In this document: positions 39,090 to 49,410 of the stretch, piece by piece | How positions within the stretch are numbered: position 1 is the stretch's first letter | How the letters are laid out: every line of letters starts with the position of its first letter | DNA from: Devosia sp. 66-14 | Lineage (GTDB): Bacteria; Pseudomonadota; Alphaproteobacteria; Rhizobiales; Devosiaceae | NCBI GenBank assembly: GCA_001899085.1 | Contig: MKVB01000002.1 | Coordinates: forward strand, 313,208-376,909 | Direction: 5' to 3' | Length of the DNA stretch: 63,702 bases | Notes under the pieces: generated by a model | The model's database searches: none | The model's input: the letters and a program-made list of their open reading frames with translations, nothing else | Told to the model about the DNA's origin: nothing | Made by a program: the position numbers and the translations under genes

Positions 39090-41051
39090 CTACTTGAAAC
39101 CGGCCTTGTGCAATGCGTCTATATACAGATCGACATCAGAGGGATCGCGCTGCGGCACTCGGGATAGCCAACGAGCGGTTGTAAAATCCGGTTGCAATCT
39201 AAGTGCTTGCAACCGATAGCGCCGGGCCAGCTCCATCTGGCCGGCCATGGCCGCGGCGGCGGCCATCAGGCGGTAAGCCGGTTCGGGGTTGCGCATCTGG
39301 CTCAGATTGGCCAGCGCTTCCTCGAAACGCCCGCGGAAGAAGTTGATGCCGCCCAGCGTCCACAGGTACTCGTCCGGCGGAATGGGGTTGAGCCGCATGG
39401 CGGCGGAGATCTTTTCCTGCGCCTCGCGGTGGTTGGAATTGTGGGCCAGGGTGTCGGCGAAATCGGCCAGGATGTCGGCATGGTTGGGGGCCAGTTCGGC
39501 AGCGGTCGACATGTGGACAAGCGCCTGGTCGAGATCGCGGTCGAACAGCGCCACGCGGCCCAGTTCGCGATAGGCGGTGCCGTCATTGGGGTCGATCGAG
39601 ACGGCGCGCTCGGCGTGCAGTTTCGCCTTGTCGAGCAGCGCCTTGTCCGACCCTGACCGGAGCACCCATTCCACCACGTAGGAGCGGGCAAGCGCGCTCT
39701 CGATGGTGGCCTGTTCCGGCTCGATGTCGCGGGCAATGCGCAGCGATTTGCGGCCGCGGCGGATCTTGGGCAGATCGAACGTCCTGAGGTTCTGGCGGCC
39801 GGCCAGGTAGTGCGAATAGGCATTGGCGTCGCGCAGCGTGCGCTCGCGCTGCAATTCCGCCGTCTCGATGGATTCGGCGAGGGCGCGGGCGACACCATTG
39901 GTGAAGTCCCAGTAGCGCTCCGGCGCGGTCAGCGCCGAGAAGGCGAACTTGTCGGCCCAGACGATCTCGCGCCCGGCGGCCCGCACCAGGCGAATGGCGA
40001 GCGACAGCCCATCGGTGGCAAAATGCGGCGCGATACGGCTCTCGACCGCATAATCGATCTGATGCGCCCGCACTTCGTCGAGCGCAGTGAACGGGTCGAG
40101 CTGCCAGGCGGTGTGCGGCGCGATCACCGACACCGATTTCAGCCGCGACAGCCCGATGGTCACATCCTCGACCAGCGCCGGCGCCAGATGCTTGGGCACG
40201 CTGGCCTGCTTGAAATCCTGCAGCGGCGGCAGCAGCACGACGCGCGGCACGAAGCTCAACCGCGCCCGATCCTCATCGGCAAGCGGGCGGCGCTGATCGG
40301 CGGTCCGCGGCTGCGCCGGCGTGGTGGCTTCGCTTTCCTGCTCGAACAGGTCGGAGGTTTCCGTTGCCGGCTCCATGCCGAGGCCGTGCCGCAGCCGGTT
40401 GCGGAAGGCGGCGAAGGCGGCCCGGGCGCCGCTTTCGTTGTTCTCCGAGCGGAACAATTCGATGGTGGCGCGGCACACCACGTCGGAATAGGGCAGGCGC
40501 TCGGCCAGGCGGAACAGCGCCGAGTGGGCGCCGCGGCCGCCGATGCGCAGGGCAGCCTCGGTCGCCTGGGTGGAGAACTGATTCTCGATGCGGGTGCGCT
40601 CCAGCGCCAGCCACTGGTCGAACTCGCTGCCGACGCCGGTGACGCCGGCCAGCAGTTCTCCACGATAGAGCGCGATCAGGCGTTCCAGTTCCGCCGCGTC
40701 TTCGGCAGTGCGGATCCGGCCGATCTCGCGCAGATCGAGAATGACGTCGCGATTGAGTTCGATCTCGGTAGCATCGGCGTCGAACAGGTCGAACCCGTAT
40801 CTACCTTCGAGTTCACGCGTATGCAGCAGGGTCTGACGCAGATTGGTCATCGCCTGTTCGGCAGTGCTGCTTTCCCAGGTGCGTTCTGCCAGTGCCGAGC
40901 GTCGGGCGCGATTCGAAAAGTCGAGATACAGCACCGCCGCCAGCGCATAGGCCTTCTGACGCAACTTTACTGCCGAACCATCCGCCAGGCGGAGGACCGG
41001 GGTCCCCAGGAGCTGCAGGGTGACCGTTTCACGCATAGAAGTGATCGGCAT
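39090..41051 (-). CDS. BTAD/SARP-like regulator with TPR region
   Basis: 653 residues; an internal ATG at 41036 is an alternative start. An N-terminal winged helix (TLQLLGTPVLRLADGSAVKL) and a BTAD helical domain (about residues 100-245, with LYRGELLAGVTGVGSEFDQW) resemble SARP-type activators. A central alpha/beta region (about 275-400) looks like the domain found in TPR-bearing adenylate-cyclase-like regulators. The C-terminal 250 residues are TPRs (SHYLAGRQNLRTFDLPKIRR, ELGRVALFDRDLDQALVHMS). It is the first gene of the operon ending in tfuA and probably controls it. Confidence 0.82.
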   Translation of the reverse strand: MPITSMRETVTLQLLGTPVLRLADGSAVKLRQKAYALAAVLYLDFSNRARRSALAERTWESSTAEQAMTNLRQTLLHTRELEGRYGFDLFDADATEIELNRDVILDLREIGRIRTAEDAAELERLIALYRGELLAGVTGVGSEFDQWLALERTRIENQFSTQATEAALRIGGRGAHSALFRLAERLPYSDVVCRATIELFRSENNESGARAAFAAFRNRLRHGLGMEPATETSDLFEQESEATTPAQPRTADQRRPLADEDRARLSFVPRVVLLPPLQDFKQASVPKHLAPALVEDVTIGLSRLKSVSVIAPHTAWQLDPFTALDEVRAHQIDYAVESRIAPHFATDGLSLAIRLVRAAGREIVWADKFAFSALTAPERYWDFTNGVARALAESIETAELQRERTLRDANAYSHYLAGRQNLRTFDLPKIRRGRKSLRIARDIEPEQATIESALARSYVVEWVLRSGSDKALLDKAKLHAERAVSIDPNDGTAYRELGRVALFDRDLDQALVHMSTAAELAPNHADILADFADTLAHNSNHREAQEKISAAMRLNPIPPDEYLWTLGGINFFRGRFEEALANLSQMRNPEPAYRLMAAAAAMAGQMELARRYRLQALRLQPDFTTARWLSRVPQRDPSDVDLYIDALHKAGFK

Positions 41052-41254
41052 TGCTCAATTGATCCGACGAAAGAGGTGGAAGTTTACTTGACGAAGTAAA
41101 GGGCAAAGCGTAGCCACGTAACGGCTAGATAACGCATCCAAGTAAGCTACCTGCGTGCGAAGCGCTAGCACAATAACTGCGAGGAGACGCGGCGGGTGGG
41201 CCGCAGTGTCCCGCATATAGGACCCGAAACCTAGGCAACAATATCGAGGGACGA

Positions 41255-41731
41255 ATGGAATCAGGAACATCGAACCTGGCTGCAGCAGCAATGGCAGACG
41301 CTAGGAGTTCCCAACTGATCGAACTGAGCGCCGACATCGTCAGCGCTTATGTGAGTCACAATGCGCTCAGCGCCAGCGACATTCCCAAGCTGATCGCGAC
41401 GGTTCATGCAACACTGAGCGGTCTCGGCGGCGTCATTGAACCCGAGGCAGTCGTCGAGCTGCGGCCGGCCGTGCCGGTGAAGAAATCGATCACGCCGGAA
41501 TACTTGATCTGTCTCGAAGACGGCAAGAAATTCAAGTCTCTGAAGCGTCATCTCAGAACCGAGTACGACATGTCGCCGGAAGAATACCGGGCGAAGTGGG
41601 GGTTGCCGGTCGACTATCCCATGGTTGCGCCGACCTATTCGGAAGCACGCTCGCGGCTCGCCAAGACCATCGGCCTCGGCCGCAAGCCGAAAGCGACTGC
41701 AGCTCGCGGTCGCACCAAGGTCGTTTCCTGA
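41255..41731 (+). CDS. MucR/Ros-family transcriptional regulator
   Basis: 158 residues. The Ros/MucR core is intact: LIELSADIVSAYVSHNALSA, then KKSITPEYLICLEDGKKFKS and LKRHLRTEYDMSPEEYRAKW, followed by GLPVDYPMVAPTYSEARS. The zinc-finger region has the single Cys/Asp arrangement usual for rhizobial MucR. Members regulate exopolysaccharide, motility and cell-cycle genes. It is divergent from the BTAD gene; a strong terminator follows. No direct link with the YcaO operon can be shown. Confidence 0.92.
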   Translation: MESGTSNLAAAAMADARSSQLIELSADIVSAYVSHNALSASDIPKLIATVHATLSGLGGVIEPEAVVELRPAVPVKKSITPEYLICLEDGKKFKSLKRHLRTEYDMSPEEYRAKWGLPVDYPMVAPTYSEARSRLAKTIGLGRKPKATAARGRTKVVS

Positions 41732-41756
41732 CGCTTCACGGCAGGTGACAAAGCAG

Positions 41757-41782
41757 ACCGGCGTCCTGTGGCGCCGGTTTTT
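41757..41782 (+). terminator. Rho-independent terminator after the MucR gene
   Basis: ACCGGCG (41757-41763) pairs with CGCCGGT (41772-41778) around an eight-base loop and runs into TTTTT. It lies about 25 bases after the MucR stop. Confidence 0.82.
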
Positions 41783-41995
41783 GTCGCAAGGCGGATATCA
41801 CAACGCCATGATCGCGGCGGCCTTGCGGGCCGGCGGTCTGAAAAACTGCCCCCTCCATTTGGTGGGGAGGGAGCAGTAGGGCACAGGACCCGAATTCCCT
41901 ATGCGCAGACGATACTAGGCAAGTCGTCGTGACGCCGGCGTTATGCCCGGTGTCAGCGAACGGTAAGCTATGCATCCGCAGCCGTTATCGGGTCG
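41783..41995. other. Non-coding stretch between the MucR terminator and the thiolase gene
   Basis: No gene is credible here. The stretch holds a short REP-like palindrome, CCCCCTCCATTTGGTGGGGAGGG (about 41847-41872), which probably serves as the 3' hairpin of one of the two converging genes. Nothing else is evident. Confidence 0.45.
41847..41872. repeat. Short REP-like palindrome
   Basis: CCCCCTCC-ATTTGGT-GGGGAGGG is a single short member of the palindromic element class, without the flanking GGTGAGGGG arms seen in the paired copies. It sits between the MucR gene and the thiolase gene. Confidence 0.5.
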
Positions 41996-43167
41996 TCAGC
42001 GTTCGATGCAGACGGCGACGCCCTGGCCGCCACCGATGCAAAGCGTGGCGAGGCCGCGCCGGACGTTCCGCCGCTGCATTTCGTGCAGCAGCGTCACCAC
42101 CACCCGGCAACCCGAGGCGCCGATCGGATGGCCGAGGGCAATCGCCCCGCCATTGACGTTGACCCGCTCGGGCGCCCAATGCATCGCCGCCATCACGGCC
42201 AATGCCTGGGCGGCGAAGGCCTCATTGAGCTCGATCAGGTCGACATCGGACGAGTGCCAGCCCGCCCGGTCCAGGGCCCGCTGCGCCGCGGTCGCGGCGC
42301 CCAGCCCCATTTCCATCGGCTCCAGCGCCGCCGAGGCAGTGGAGACGATGCGGCCGAGCGAGGTCAGGCCGAGCTCGATCGCCCGTGCCTCGGAGGCCAG
42401 CAACACTGCCGCCGCGCCATCATTGAGGCTGGCGGCATTGCCGGCGGTCACGGTGCCCGCCTGCTCGAAAGCCGGCTTCAGCCTGGCCAGGGCGGCGAGC
42501 GTGGTGTCGGCGCGTGGCTGCTCGTCGGCGACGACGAGGCGCTGCTCGCGCCGTTCGGTGACGGTGACGGGCGCGATTTCGGCAGCGAAGCGCCCGGCGG
42601 CCGCCGCTGCAACGGCCTTCTGATGCGAGGCCAGTGCGAAGCCATCCTGCGCCTCGCGCGACAGACCGAACTTCGTTGCCAGCCCTTCGGCGGTGATCCC
42701 CATGGCGACGTGGTTGAAGGCGTCGACCAGCCCGTCGACCATGATGCTGTCGGTGGCGGTGACGTCGCCGAGCTTGCTGGCGCGACGGCCGGCCAGCAGG
42801 TGTGGCGCCTGCGTCATGCTTTCCTGTCCGCCGGCAAGGATCAGTTCGGCATCGCCGGCGGCGATGGCCTGCGTTCCCAGGTGAATGGCCTTCAGCCCGG
42901 AGCCGCAGACCTTGTTGACGGTGAAGGCCGGCACGTGGATCGGCAACCCGCCACCGATCGCCGCCTGCCGCGCCGGGTTCATGCCGGCGCCCGCCGTCAG
43001 CACCTGGCCGATGATCACTTCGTCGATCGTGGCCGGGTCGACGGCGCTGTCGGCCAGCACCTGCCTGACCGCAATGGCGCCAAGCGCGCTGGAACTCAGC
43101 TCGGCCAGGCCGCCGATGAAGCGGCCGATCGGGGTGCGGCGGGCGGCAACGATGTGGACGGGACGGG

Positions 43168-43171
<4 letters not shown>
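41996..43171 (-). CDS. Acetyl-CoA acetyltransferase (thiolase)
   Basis: 391 residues from ATG 43171, overlapping the stop of the acetoacetyl-CoA synthetase gene in ATGA. Catalytic Cys in [14 protein letters not shown] (about residue 88), GHP motif in [17 protein letters not shown], and the second Cys region LCIGGGQG at the end. It cleaves acetoacetyl-CoA with CoA into two acetyl-CoA, or runs in reverse towards polyhydroxybutyrate. Coupling to the synthetase favours the catabolic direction. Confidence 0.93.
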
Positions 43172-45096
<1,925 letters not shown>

Positions 45097-45176
45097 CTGC
45101 CAGAGAATTTCAGCCTCCCGTTTTGAGGCGACGCTAGTGCTTGTGCCCGCTCGACAAGGAGTCGTATTTTTACTCT

Positions 45177-45767
45177 ATGCACCTCCTCCCTCCCAGTCTT
45201 GGCAAGGCCGACCCCAGTGCGGCAGGCTTCGGCTATTCGCTCGCCGATATCCCGGTGCCCATCGTGTTCGCCGCCCATCGCATCATCAGGGACTGCAACG
45301 CGCCGTTTGCGGCGCTGTTCGGCTATGACCGCGCCGAGATGATCGGCGTGAGTTTCCGGCAGCTCTACCAGGATGTCGGCGATTTCGTGCGGGTGGGCGA
45401 GTTGTGGCGCAGCCATCTGGCGGCCGGCGTCATCTATTTCGACGAGCGGGTGATGCGACGCAAGGATGGCAGCACGCTGTGGTGCCGGGTGCATGGCCGC
45501 TCCAACACGCCGGACGATCCGTTTGCCGAAGCGATCTACTGCTTCGAGCCGATGCAACGCGGCATCCTGCCGACCGAGCACGTGCTGACCGGCCGGCAGC
45601 GCCAGATCCTGATGCTGGTGGCGCAGGGGCGCACGAGCGCCGAGATCGCCGCCGAGTTGCGGTTGTCGCGACGTACCGTCGAGGCGCACCGCGCCCGGCT
45701 GATGAAGACCATCGGGGTGCGCAACGGCGCCGAACTGATGGCATGGTTCAACGAAAGGGAAGGGTGA
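45177..45767 (+). CDS. PAS-LuxR transcriptional regulator
   Basis: 196 residues from ATG 45177. A PAS domain fills residues about 15-125 (YSLADIPVPIVFAAHRIIRD, FGYDRAEMIGVSFRQLY, RRKDGSTLWCRVHG). A LuxR-type helix-turn-helix follows (LTGRQRQILMLVAQGRTSAE, LRLSRRTVEAHRARLM). No phosphoacceptor domain is present, so it probably senses a ligand directly. It is divergent from the acetoacetyl-CoA synthetase gene, and its stop overlaps the dehydrogenase start, so it is well placed to regulate the ketone-body genes. Confidence 0.87.
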   Translation: MHLLPPSLGKADPSAAGFGYSLADIPVPIVFAAHRIIRDCNAPFAALFGYDRAEMIGVSFRQLYQDVGDFVRVGELWRSHLAAGVIYFDERVMRRKDGSTLWCRVHGRSNTPDDPFAEAIYCFEPMQRGILPTEHVLTGRQRQILMLVAQGRTSAEIAAELRLSRRTVEAHRARLMKTIGVRNGAELMAWFNEREG

Positions 45768-46516
45768 TGCAAAGCGCGATGAGCAAGCAGAAAACGGCAC
45801 TGGTGACCGGTGCATTGGGCGGCATCGGCTCGGTGATCGCCGCCCGGCTGGCGGCGGACGGGTTCCGCGTCGCCTATCACGACATCGTCGAGCGTGCAGC
45901 CCCGGATTACTTCCGCGCCGACCTCATGCAATCGGGGGCCGGCGAGCAACTGGTGGCCGACGTCGTGGCGCGCTACGGCCGGCTCGACGTGCTGGTCAAC
46001 AATGCCGGCGCACAAAAGGTGGCGCCGGTCGCCGAGTTCGCCCGGGCCGACTGGGACCTGGTTCGCACGCTCAGCCTCGACGCCTCGTTCGAGTGCATCA
46101 AGGCCGCGGTGCCGGGCATGGTCGCGCGCGGCTGGGGCCGCATCATCAACATCGCCTCGGCGCATGGGTTGATCGCTTCGCCGTTCAAATCCGCCTATAC
46201 CGCCGCCAAACACGGGCTTGTCGGCCTCACCAAGAGCGTGGCGCTGGAGGTTGCCGAAGCCGGGGTCACCGCCAACGCCATCTGCCCGGGCTATGTGCGC
46301 ACCCCGCTGGTCGAAAAGCAGATCGACGACCAGATGAAGGTCCACGGCCTCAGCCGCGAAGCGGTGATCCGCGACATCATGCTCGCCTCGCAACCGACGC
46401 GGCGCTTCGTCGAAGCCGAGGAGATCGCGGGCCTCGCCTCGTACCTCGCGAGTGACGCGGCGCGTTCGATCACCGGGACGACGATCGCCATCGACGGGGG
46501 GTGGACGGCGCGGTGA
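45767..46516 (+). CDS. SDR-family 3-hydroxybutyrate dehydrogenase (probable)
   Basis: 249 residues, with the start sharing one base with the upstream stop. Short-chain dehydrogenase: cofactor motif TGALGGIGSVIA, NNAG, catalytic Ser/Tyr/Lys in SAHGLIASPFKSAYTAAKHG, and the C-terminal TGTTIAIDGGWTAR. NICPGYV-type and VEKQIDDQMKVHGLSREAVI segments match NAD-dependent D-3-hydroxybutyrate dehydrogenases. This fits the acetoacetate-using neighbours. Other SDR substrates are not excluded. Confidence 0.82.
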   Translation: MQSAMSKQKTALVTGALGGIGSVIAARLAADGFRVAYHDIVERAAPDYFRADLMQSGAGEQLVADVVARYGRLDVLVNNAGAQKVAPVAEFARADWDLVRTLSLDASFECIKAAVPGMVARGWGRIINIASAHGLIASPFKSAYTAAKHGLVGLTKSVALEVAEAGVTANAICPGYVRTPLVEKQIDDQMKVHGLSREAVIRDIMLASQPTRRFVEAEEIAGLASYLASDAARSITGTTIAIDGGWTAR

Positions 46517-46579
46517 CGATGTTCTGCTTGTGTTCTCATGCGAAGCCTGACAGCAACGGCGACGTCAGGGAGAGATCAC

Positions 46580-46945
46580 ATGTTCCAGAAACTCGAATGC
46601 GTCTGCCTCTACACCGCCGACATCGCCGCCTCGCTGGCCTTTTACGTCAGCCTCGGGCTGGAGCAGGCCTGGCGAATCGAGCGGGTCTCCGCCTCGGGTG
46701 TCCCATCCAGCCTGATCGGGCTGAAGTTCCCGCGCGCCGACAGTTCCGAACTGGTGCTCAGCGACAACGCGGAGGTGAATTTCACCGAGGTGGAAATTCA
46801 GGTCGATGATGTTCGCGGCGCCCATGAGGCGCTCAGCGCCAACCCGCAGGTCACCTGGATCCGCACTCCCTTCGCCAGCGAGTCGGGCCATGTCGCGGTA
46901 ATGGAAGCGCCCGACAAGAACGTCTTCGTACTGGTCGGGCGTTAG
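46580..46945 (+). CDS. VOC (glyoxalase-like) family protein
   Basis: 121 residues from ATG 46580, with GGGAGAG upstream. One vicinal-oxygen-chelate domain with two beta-alpha-beta-beta-beta modules (CVCLYTADIAASLAFYVSLG and VEIQVDDVRGAHEALSANPQ), ending GHVAVMEAPDKNVFVLVGR. Candidate metal ligands are few, so it may be a binding protein rather than an enzyme. Function unknown. Confidence 0.8.
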   Translation: MFQKLECVCLYTADIAASLAFYVSLGLEQAWRIERVSASGVPSSLIGLKFPRADSSELVLSDNAEVNFTEVEIQVDDVRGAHEALSANPQVTWIRTPFASESGHVAVMEAPDKNVFVLVGR

Positions 46946-46997
46946 GAACGTCTGGGGCGCGTTGCCGCTTCGGGGAACCGTTAGCGGCGCCGTCCGC

Positions 46998-47423
46998 CTA
47001 GGCCGACGGGATCACCGTGCCAGCATAGCCGCGGGCCGAGATGCCGGTGCACAGTCCATGCCATTCGCAGCCTGCACAGGCGGCGCGGGTGCGGCCCGTG
47101 GCAAAGGCGTCGCGCATCTGGCGAAGCAGTGCCGGCTCGAGCGCGAGTCGTTCGCCCAGCCCTGGCGGCGCTTCCAGCAGTTCGCCCAGGTCGCGCAGCG
47201 CCAGGCGGTCGCGTTCGACGACGCTGTCACGGTGGCAGTGCGGGTCGGCGTCACCCAATAGCGGGGCGCAGATATCATCCGGCCCCGCCACGATCAGCAC
47301 GTCCTCGCCATCGCCGATGCGGGCGGCGATGGCGTCGTAATTGGCGGTGAACGCCGCGCTGTACCCCTTGCCCACATAGGTGAGCAGGCAAAGCAGGTGG
47401 TGCGGGCGCAGCCGGATGGTCAT
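46998..47423 (-). CDS. DUF1284 protein
   Basis: 141 residues. DUF1284 signature at the N-terminus (IRLRPHHLLCLLTYVGKGYS), then GEDVLIVAGPDDICAPL and a C-terminal cysteine cluster (RAACAGCEWHGLC) that could bind a metal or an iron-sulfur cluster. Several conserved Cys/His residues suggest a metalloprotein. The start overlaps the bioY stop by one base, so it is in the bioY operon. DUF1284 downstream of bioY is a recurrent pairing in this clade, from memory. Confidence 0.82.
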   Translation of the reverse strand: MTIRLRPHHLLCLLTYVGKGYSAAFTANYDAIAARIGDGEDVLIVAGPDDICAPLLGDADPHCHRDSVVERDRLALRDLGELLEAPPGLGERLALEPALLRQMRDAFATGRTRAACAGCEWHGLCTGISARGYAGTVIPSA

Positions 47424-48004
47424 CAGGCGGTGCGGGACTTGCCGCGGGCGAGCAGCGCCAGCAACGCGGCGCCGAGCACCGATTTCAGCACGCCGCCGAC
47501 GATGAACGGGGCGACGCCGCTGGTCCAGGCGACGTCGGCGCCGAACAGCACGGCCAGCCAGGCCGCTCCGAGCGCGAGGCAGAGCGCATTGCCGAGCAGC
47601 ATGTTGAGGAAGGCCAGCGCCGGGCGGCGGCCGTTCCAGCCGCGCTCGGCCAGCCAGCCGACGACGGCGCCGGCAACCGGGAAGGCGAACAGGTAACCGG
47701 CGGTGGGGCCGACGAAGTGATGCGCGCCGGCCGCACCACCCGACAGCACCGGCAGGCCGATGGCCGCCTCGGCGAGCCAGGCGATGATGGTGATGGCGCC
47801 CAGGCGCCAGCCATAGAGCGCGCCGACCAGCATCACGGCAAAGGTCTGCATGGTCACCGGGACCGGCACCATCGGCACTTCGACATAGGACGAAAGCGCG
47901 AGGAACAGCGTGCCGAGCACCACGGCGCCGACCCGCCAGGCGAGGGGGCGGCTGTCGAGGTCGAGCGGGCTGAAGACGGATGTCGGGGATGCGGCGTTGG
48001 GCAC
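47423..48004 (-). CDS. bioY: Biotin transporter BioY
   Basis: 193 residues from a GTG. Five to six membrane helices with the BioY (ECF transporter S-component) signature VPMVPVPVTMQTFAVMLVGA at about residues 43-62 and GPTAGYLFAFPVAGAVVGWL. It imports biotin, alone or with EcfAT. The upstream region holds a BioR operator 21-30 bases from the start, and bioR is the next gene upstream on the same strand. Confidence 0.93.
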   Translation of the reverse strand: MPNAASPTSVFSPLDLDSRPLAWRVGAVVLGTLFLALSSYVEVPMVPVPVTMQTFAVMLVGALYGWRLGAITIIAWLAEAAIGLPVLSGGAAGAHHFVGPTAGYLFAFPVAGAVVGWLAERGWNGRRPALAFLNMLLGNALCLALGAAWLAVLFGADVAWTSGVAPFIVGGVLKSVLGAALLALLARGKSRTA

Positions 48005-48024
48005 GAGGCGGCTCCTTGCAAGAA

Positions 48025-48034
48025 TTATAGATAA
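48025..48034. promoter_or_regulatory. BioR operator upstream of bioY
   Basis: TTATAGATAA is an exact match to the alphaproteobacterial BioR palindrome (TTATCTATAA on the other strand). A degenerate second copy, CTATCTATCG, follows at about 48041-48050. Binding of BioR here should block bioY transcription. Confidence 0.8.
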
Positions 48035-48088
48035 TCTACGCTATCTATCGCTAAAGGAGTCCACAGCTGCGGAGGAATTGCAAGAGGG

Positions 48089-48751
48089 CTAAAGTCTGGC
48101 CGCTGCGGAAGGCTTGCGCAGTGCCGGTTTCCGGGGCTCCTGGCCACTCCAGCGGATGTGGCGGGCCAGCACGGCGGTGGCGGTTTCGATCTCGCCGGCG
48201 CGCAGGGCGGCGAGGATCGCCATGTGGTCGCGATCGGTCGGCGCTTCCCATTCGGCTCGCCAGCCGGAGAACAGGAAGCGGGCGCTGGCGCTGTGCAGGT
48301 CGTCGATGGTGCGGAGCAGGCGCGGCATGCCGCAGGGGGTGATGATCAGCCGGTGAAATGCCCGGTTTGCCTCTTCCCAGGCCTGCACGTCGCTGGCCCG
48401 GTCGCCCGCCTTGCTGATGGCTTCGGCCTCTTCGAGCAGCGCCTTGGTCAAATGCGGGCCGGCCTGGCGCAGCGCCAGCACCTCGAGCGCGGCACGCATC
48501 TCGGCCACCTCCCGCACTTCGTCGAGGCTGAAGCCGGCCACGCGAACGCCGCGGCGCGGTTCGCTCACCACCAGGCCCTGCGATTCCAGCAGGCGGAACG
48601 CCTCGCGCACCGGCACGTGGCTGGCGCCGAATTCCTCTGCGATATGGTCCTGCCGCAGGCGGGCGCCGGGCTCGACGTCGCCGGCGATGATCCGCTCGGC
48701 CAGGGCCCGGCTGATGCGGACGGAAACGGGATCGTCTTTGGCGGTGCTCAT
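48089..48751 (-). CDS. bioR: GntR-family biotin regulator BioR
   Basis: 220 residues from ATG 48751. A GntR winged helix (AERIIAGDVEPGARLRQDHI, HVPVREAFRLLESQGLVVSE) is joined to an FCD effector domain with helices from about residue 85 to the end. The identification as BioR comes from context: it adjoins bioY, and BioR-type operators lie before both bioY and itself. BioR represses biotin genes in alphaproteobacteria that lack a DNA-binding BirA. Confidence 0.87.
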   Translation of the reverse strand: MSTAKDDPVSVRISRALAERIIAGDVEPGARLRQDHIAEEFGASHVPVREAFRLLESQGLVVSEPRRGVRVAGFSLDEVREVAEMRAALEVLALRQAGPHLTKALLEEAEAISKAGDRASDVQAWEEANRAFHRLIITPCGMPRLLRTIDDLHSASARFLFSGWRAEWEAPTDRDHMAILAALRAGEIETATAVLARHIRWSGQEPRKPALRKPSAAARL

Positions 48752-48756
48752 GGATT

Positions 48757-48766
48757 TTGTAGATAA
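48757..48766. promoter_or_regulatory. BioR operator at the bioR start
   Basis: TTGTAGATAA (TTATCTACAA on the bioR strand) differs from the consensus palindrome at one position and lies five bases before the bioR ATG, covering its ribosome-binding region. This predicts autorepression. Confidence 0.72.
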
Positions 48767-48872
48767 TTCATCTCGTGTCGGCGCGCCAGCGCTGCGCACG
48801 CCGGGAGGGCTTGCGACATCGTCGTCCTTGCGCCTGCACCGGGCACGGGCTAGGCAGGCTGGCGAGGGCAAG

Positions 48873-49262
48873 ATGCAACGCAGTTCGACAGGCATGATCA
48901 GGGAGATCGGCACCGCGCTGGCGGTGCTGTCGCTCTATGTGCTCACCCTGCTGCTGCCGCTGCATCAGGCCGCGGGATTGCAGAACGACTTGGCGCGACT
49001 TGGTTTCGAGACGGTCGGCTCGTGGTCGATCTGTGCCGATGCCGGAGCCGCCGCCAAGGACGAGAAGCAGGCTCCGGCGGCGCTCAAATGTCCTGCCGCC
49101 GGGATCGGCAAGCACGAGTTCGCCGCCATCCTTCCTGTGGTGCTCGGCATCGCGCCGCCCGACCGGGCCGACCCGTTCCACGCTACAGATCCGACCGGCC
49201 GCGTATCCGCGAGCCGGCACGCCCATAGCGGGCAATCCCGAGCCCCTCCAGCTGAGGCCTGA
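48873..49262 (+). CDS. DUF2946-like protein of a copper-uptake operon
   Basis: 129 residues from ATG 48873, with GAGGGC upstream. An N-terminal hydrophobic helix (TALAVLSLYVLTLLLPLHQA) is followed by Cys residues at SICAD and LKCPAAG, a hydrophobic stretch, and the C-terminal QSRAPPA motif, which resembles the DUF2946 family. It precedes ycnI and copCD on the same strand, suggesting a copper-related role. The assignment is by resemblance only. Confidence 0.65.
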   Translation: MQRSSTGMIREIGTALAVLSLYVLTLLLPLHQAAGLQNDLARLGFETVGSWSICADAGAAAKDEKQAPAALKCPAAGIGKHEFAAILPVVLGIAPPDRADPFHATDPTGRVSASRHAHSGQSRAPPAEA

Positions 49263-49266
49263 GCCC

Positions 49267-49366
49267 AGAGCATTCGCCGTTTCGTTGAACGGTGTGATGC
49301 TCCGGGTCCTTGATCTGGTCGCGTTTTCGAACCGGAAAGCCTGCAACTTTCTCGAAAGCGCTCCAG
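49267..49366. repeat. Dispersed Rhizobiales intergenic palindromic element
   Basis: The stretch runs from AGAGCATT through GCGTTTTCGAACCGGAAA to CTCGAAAGCGCTCCAG. It resembles the common rhizobial intergenic element with AACCGG and a terminal GCTCTAG-type motif, and contains an internal CGTTTCGTTGAACG inverted repeat. It fills almost all of the space between the DUF2946-like gene and ycnI. Confidence 0.5.
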
Positions 49367-49410
49367 CCCGGCAGCTCGCTGCCAGACCTCGTTTTTGCCT
49401 GGAGATCATC

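Noticed and set aside
41255-41731. MucR as part of the YcaO-TfuA cluster
   Set aside because: It is divergent, has its own terminator and belongs to a global regulator family found throughout Rhizobiales; adjacency alone does not support membership.
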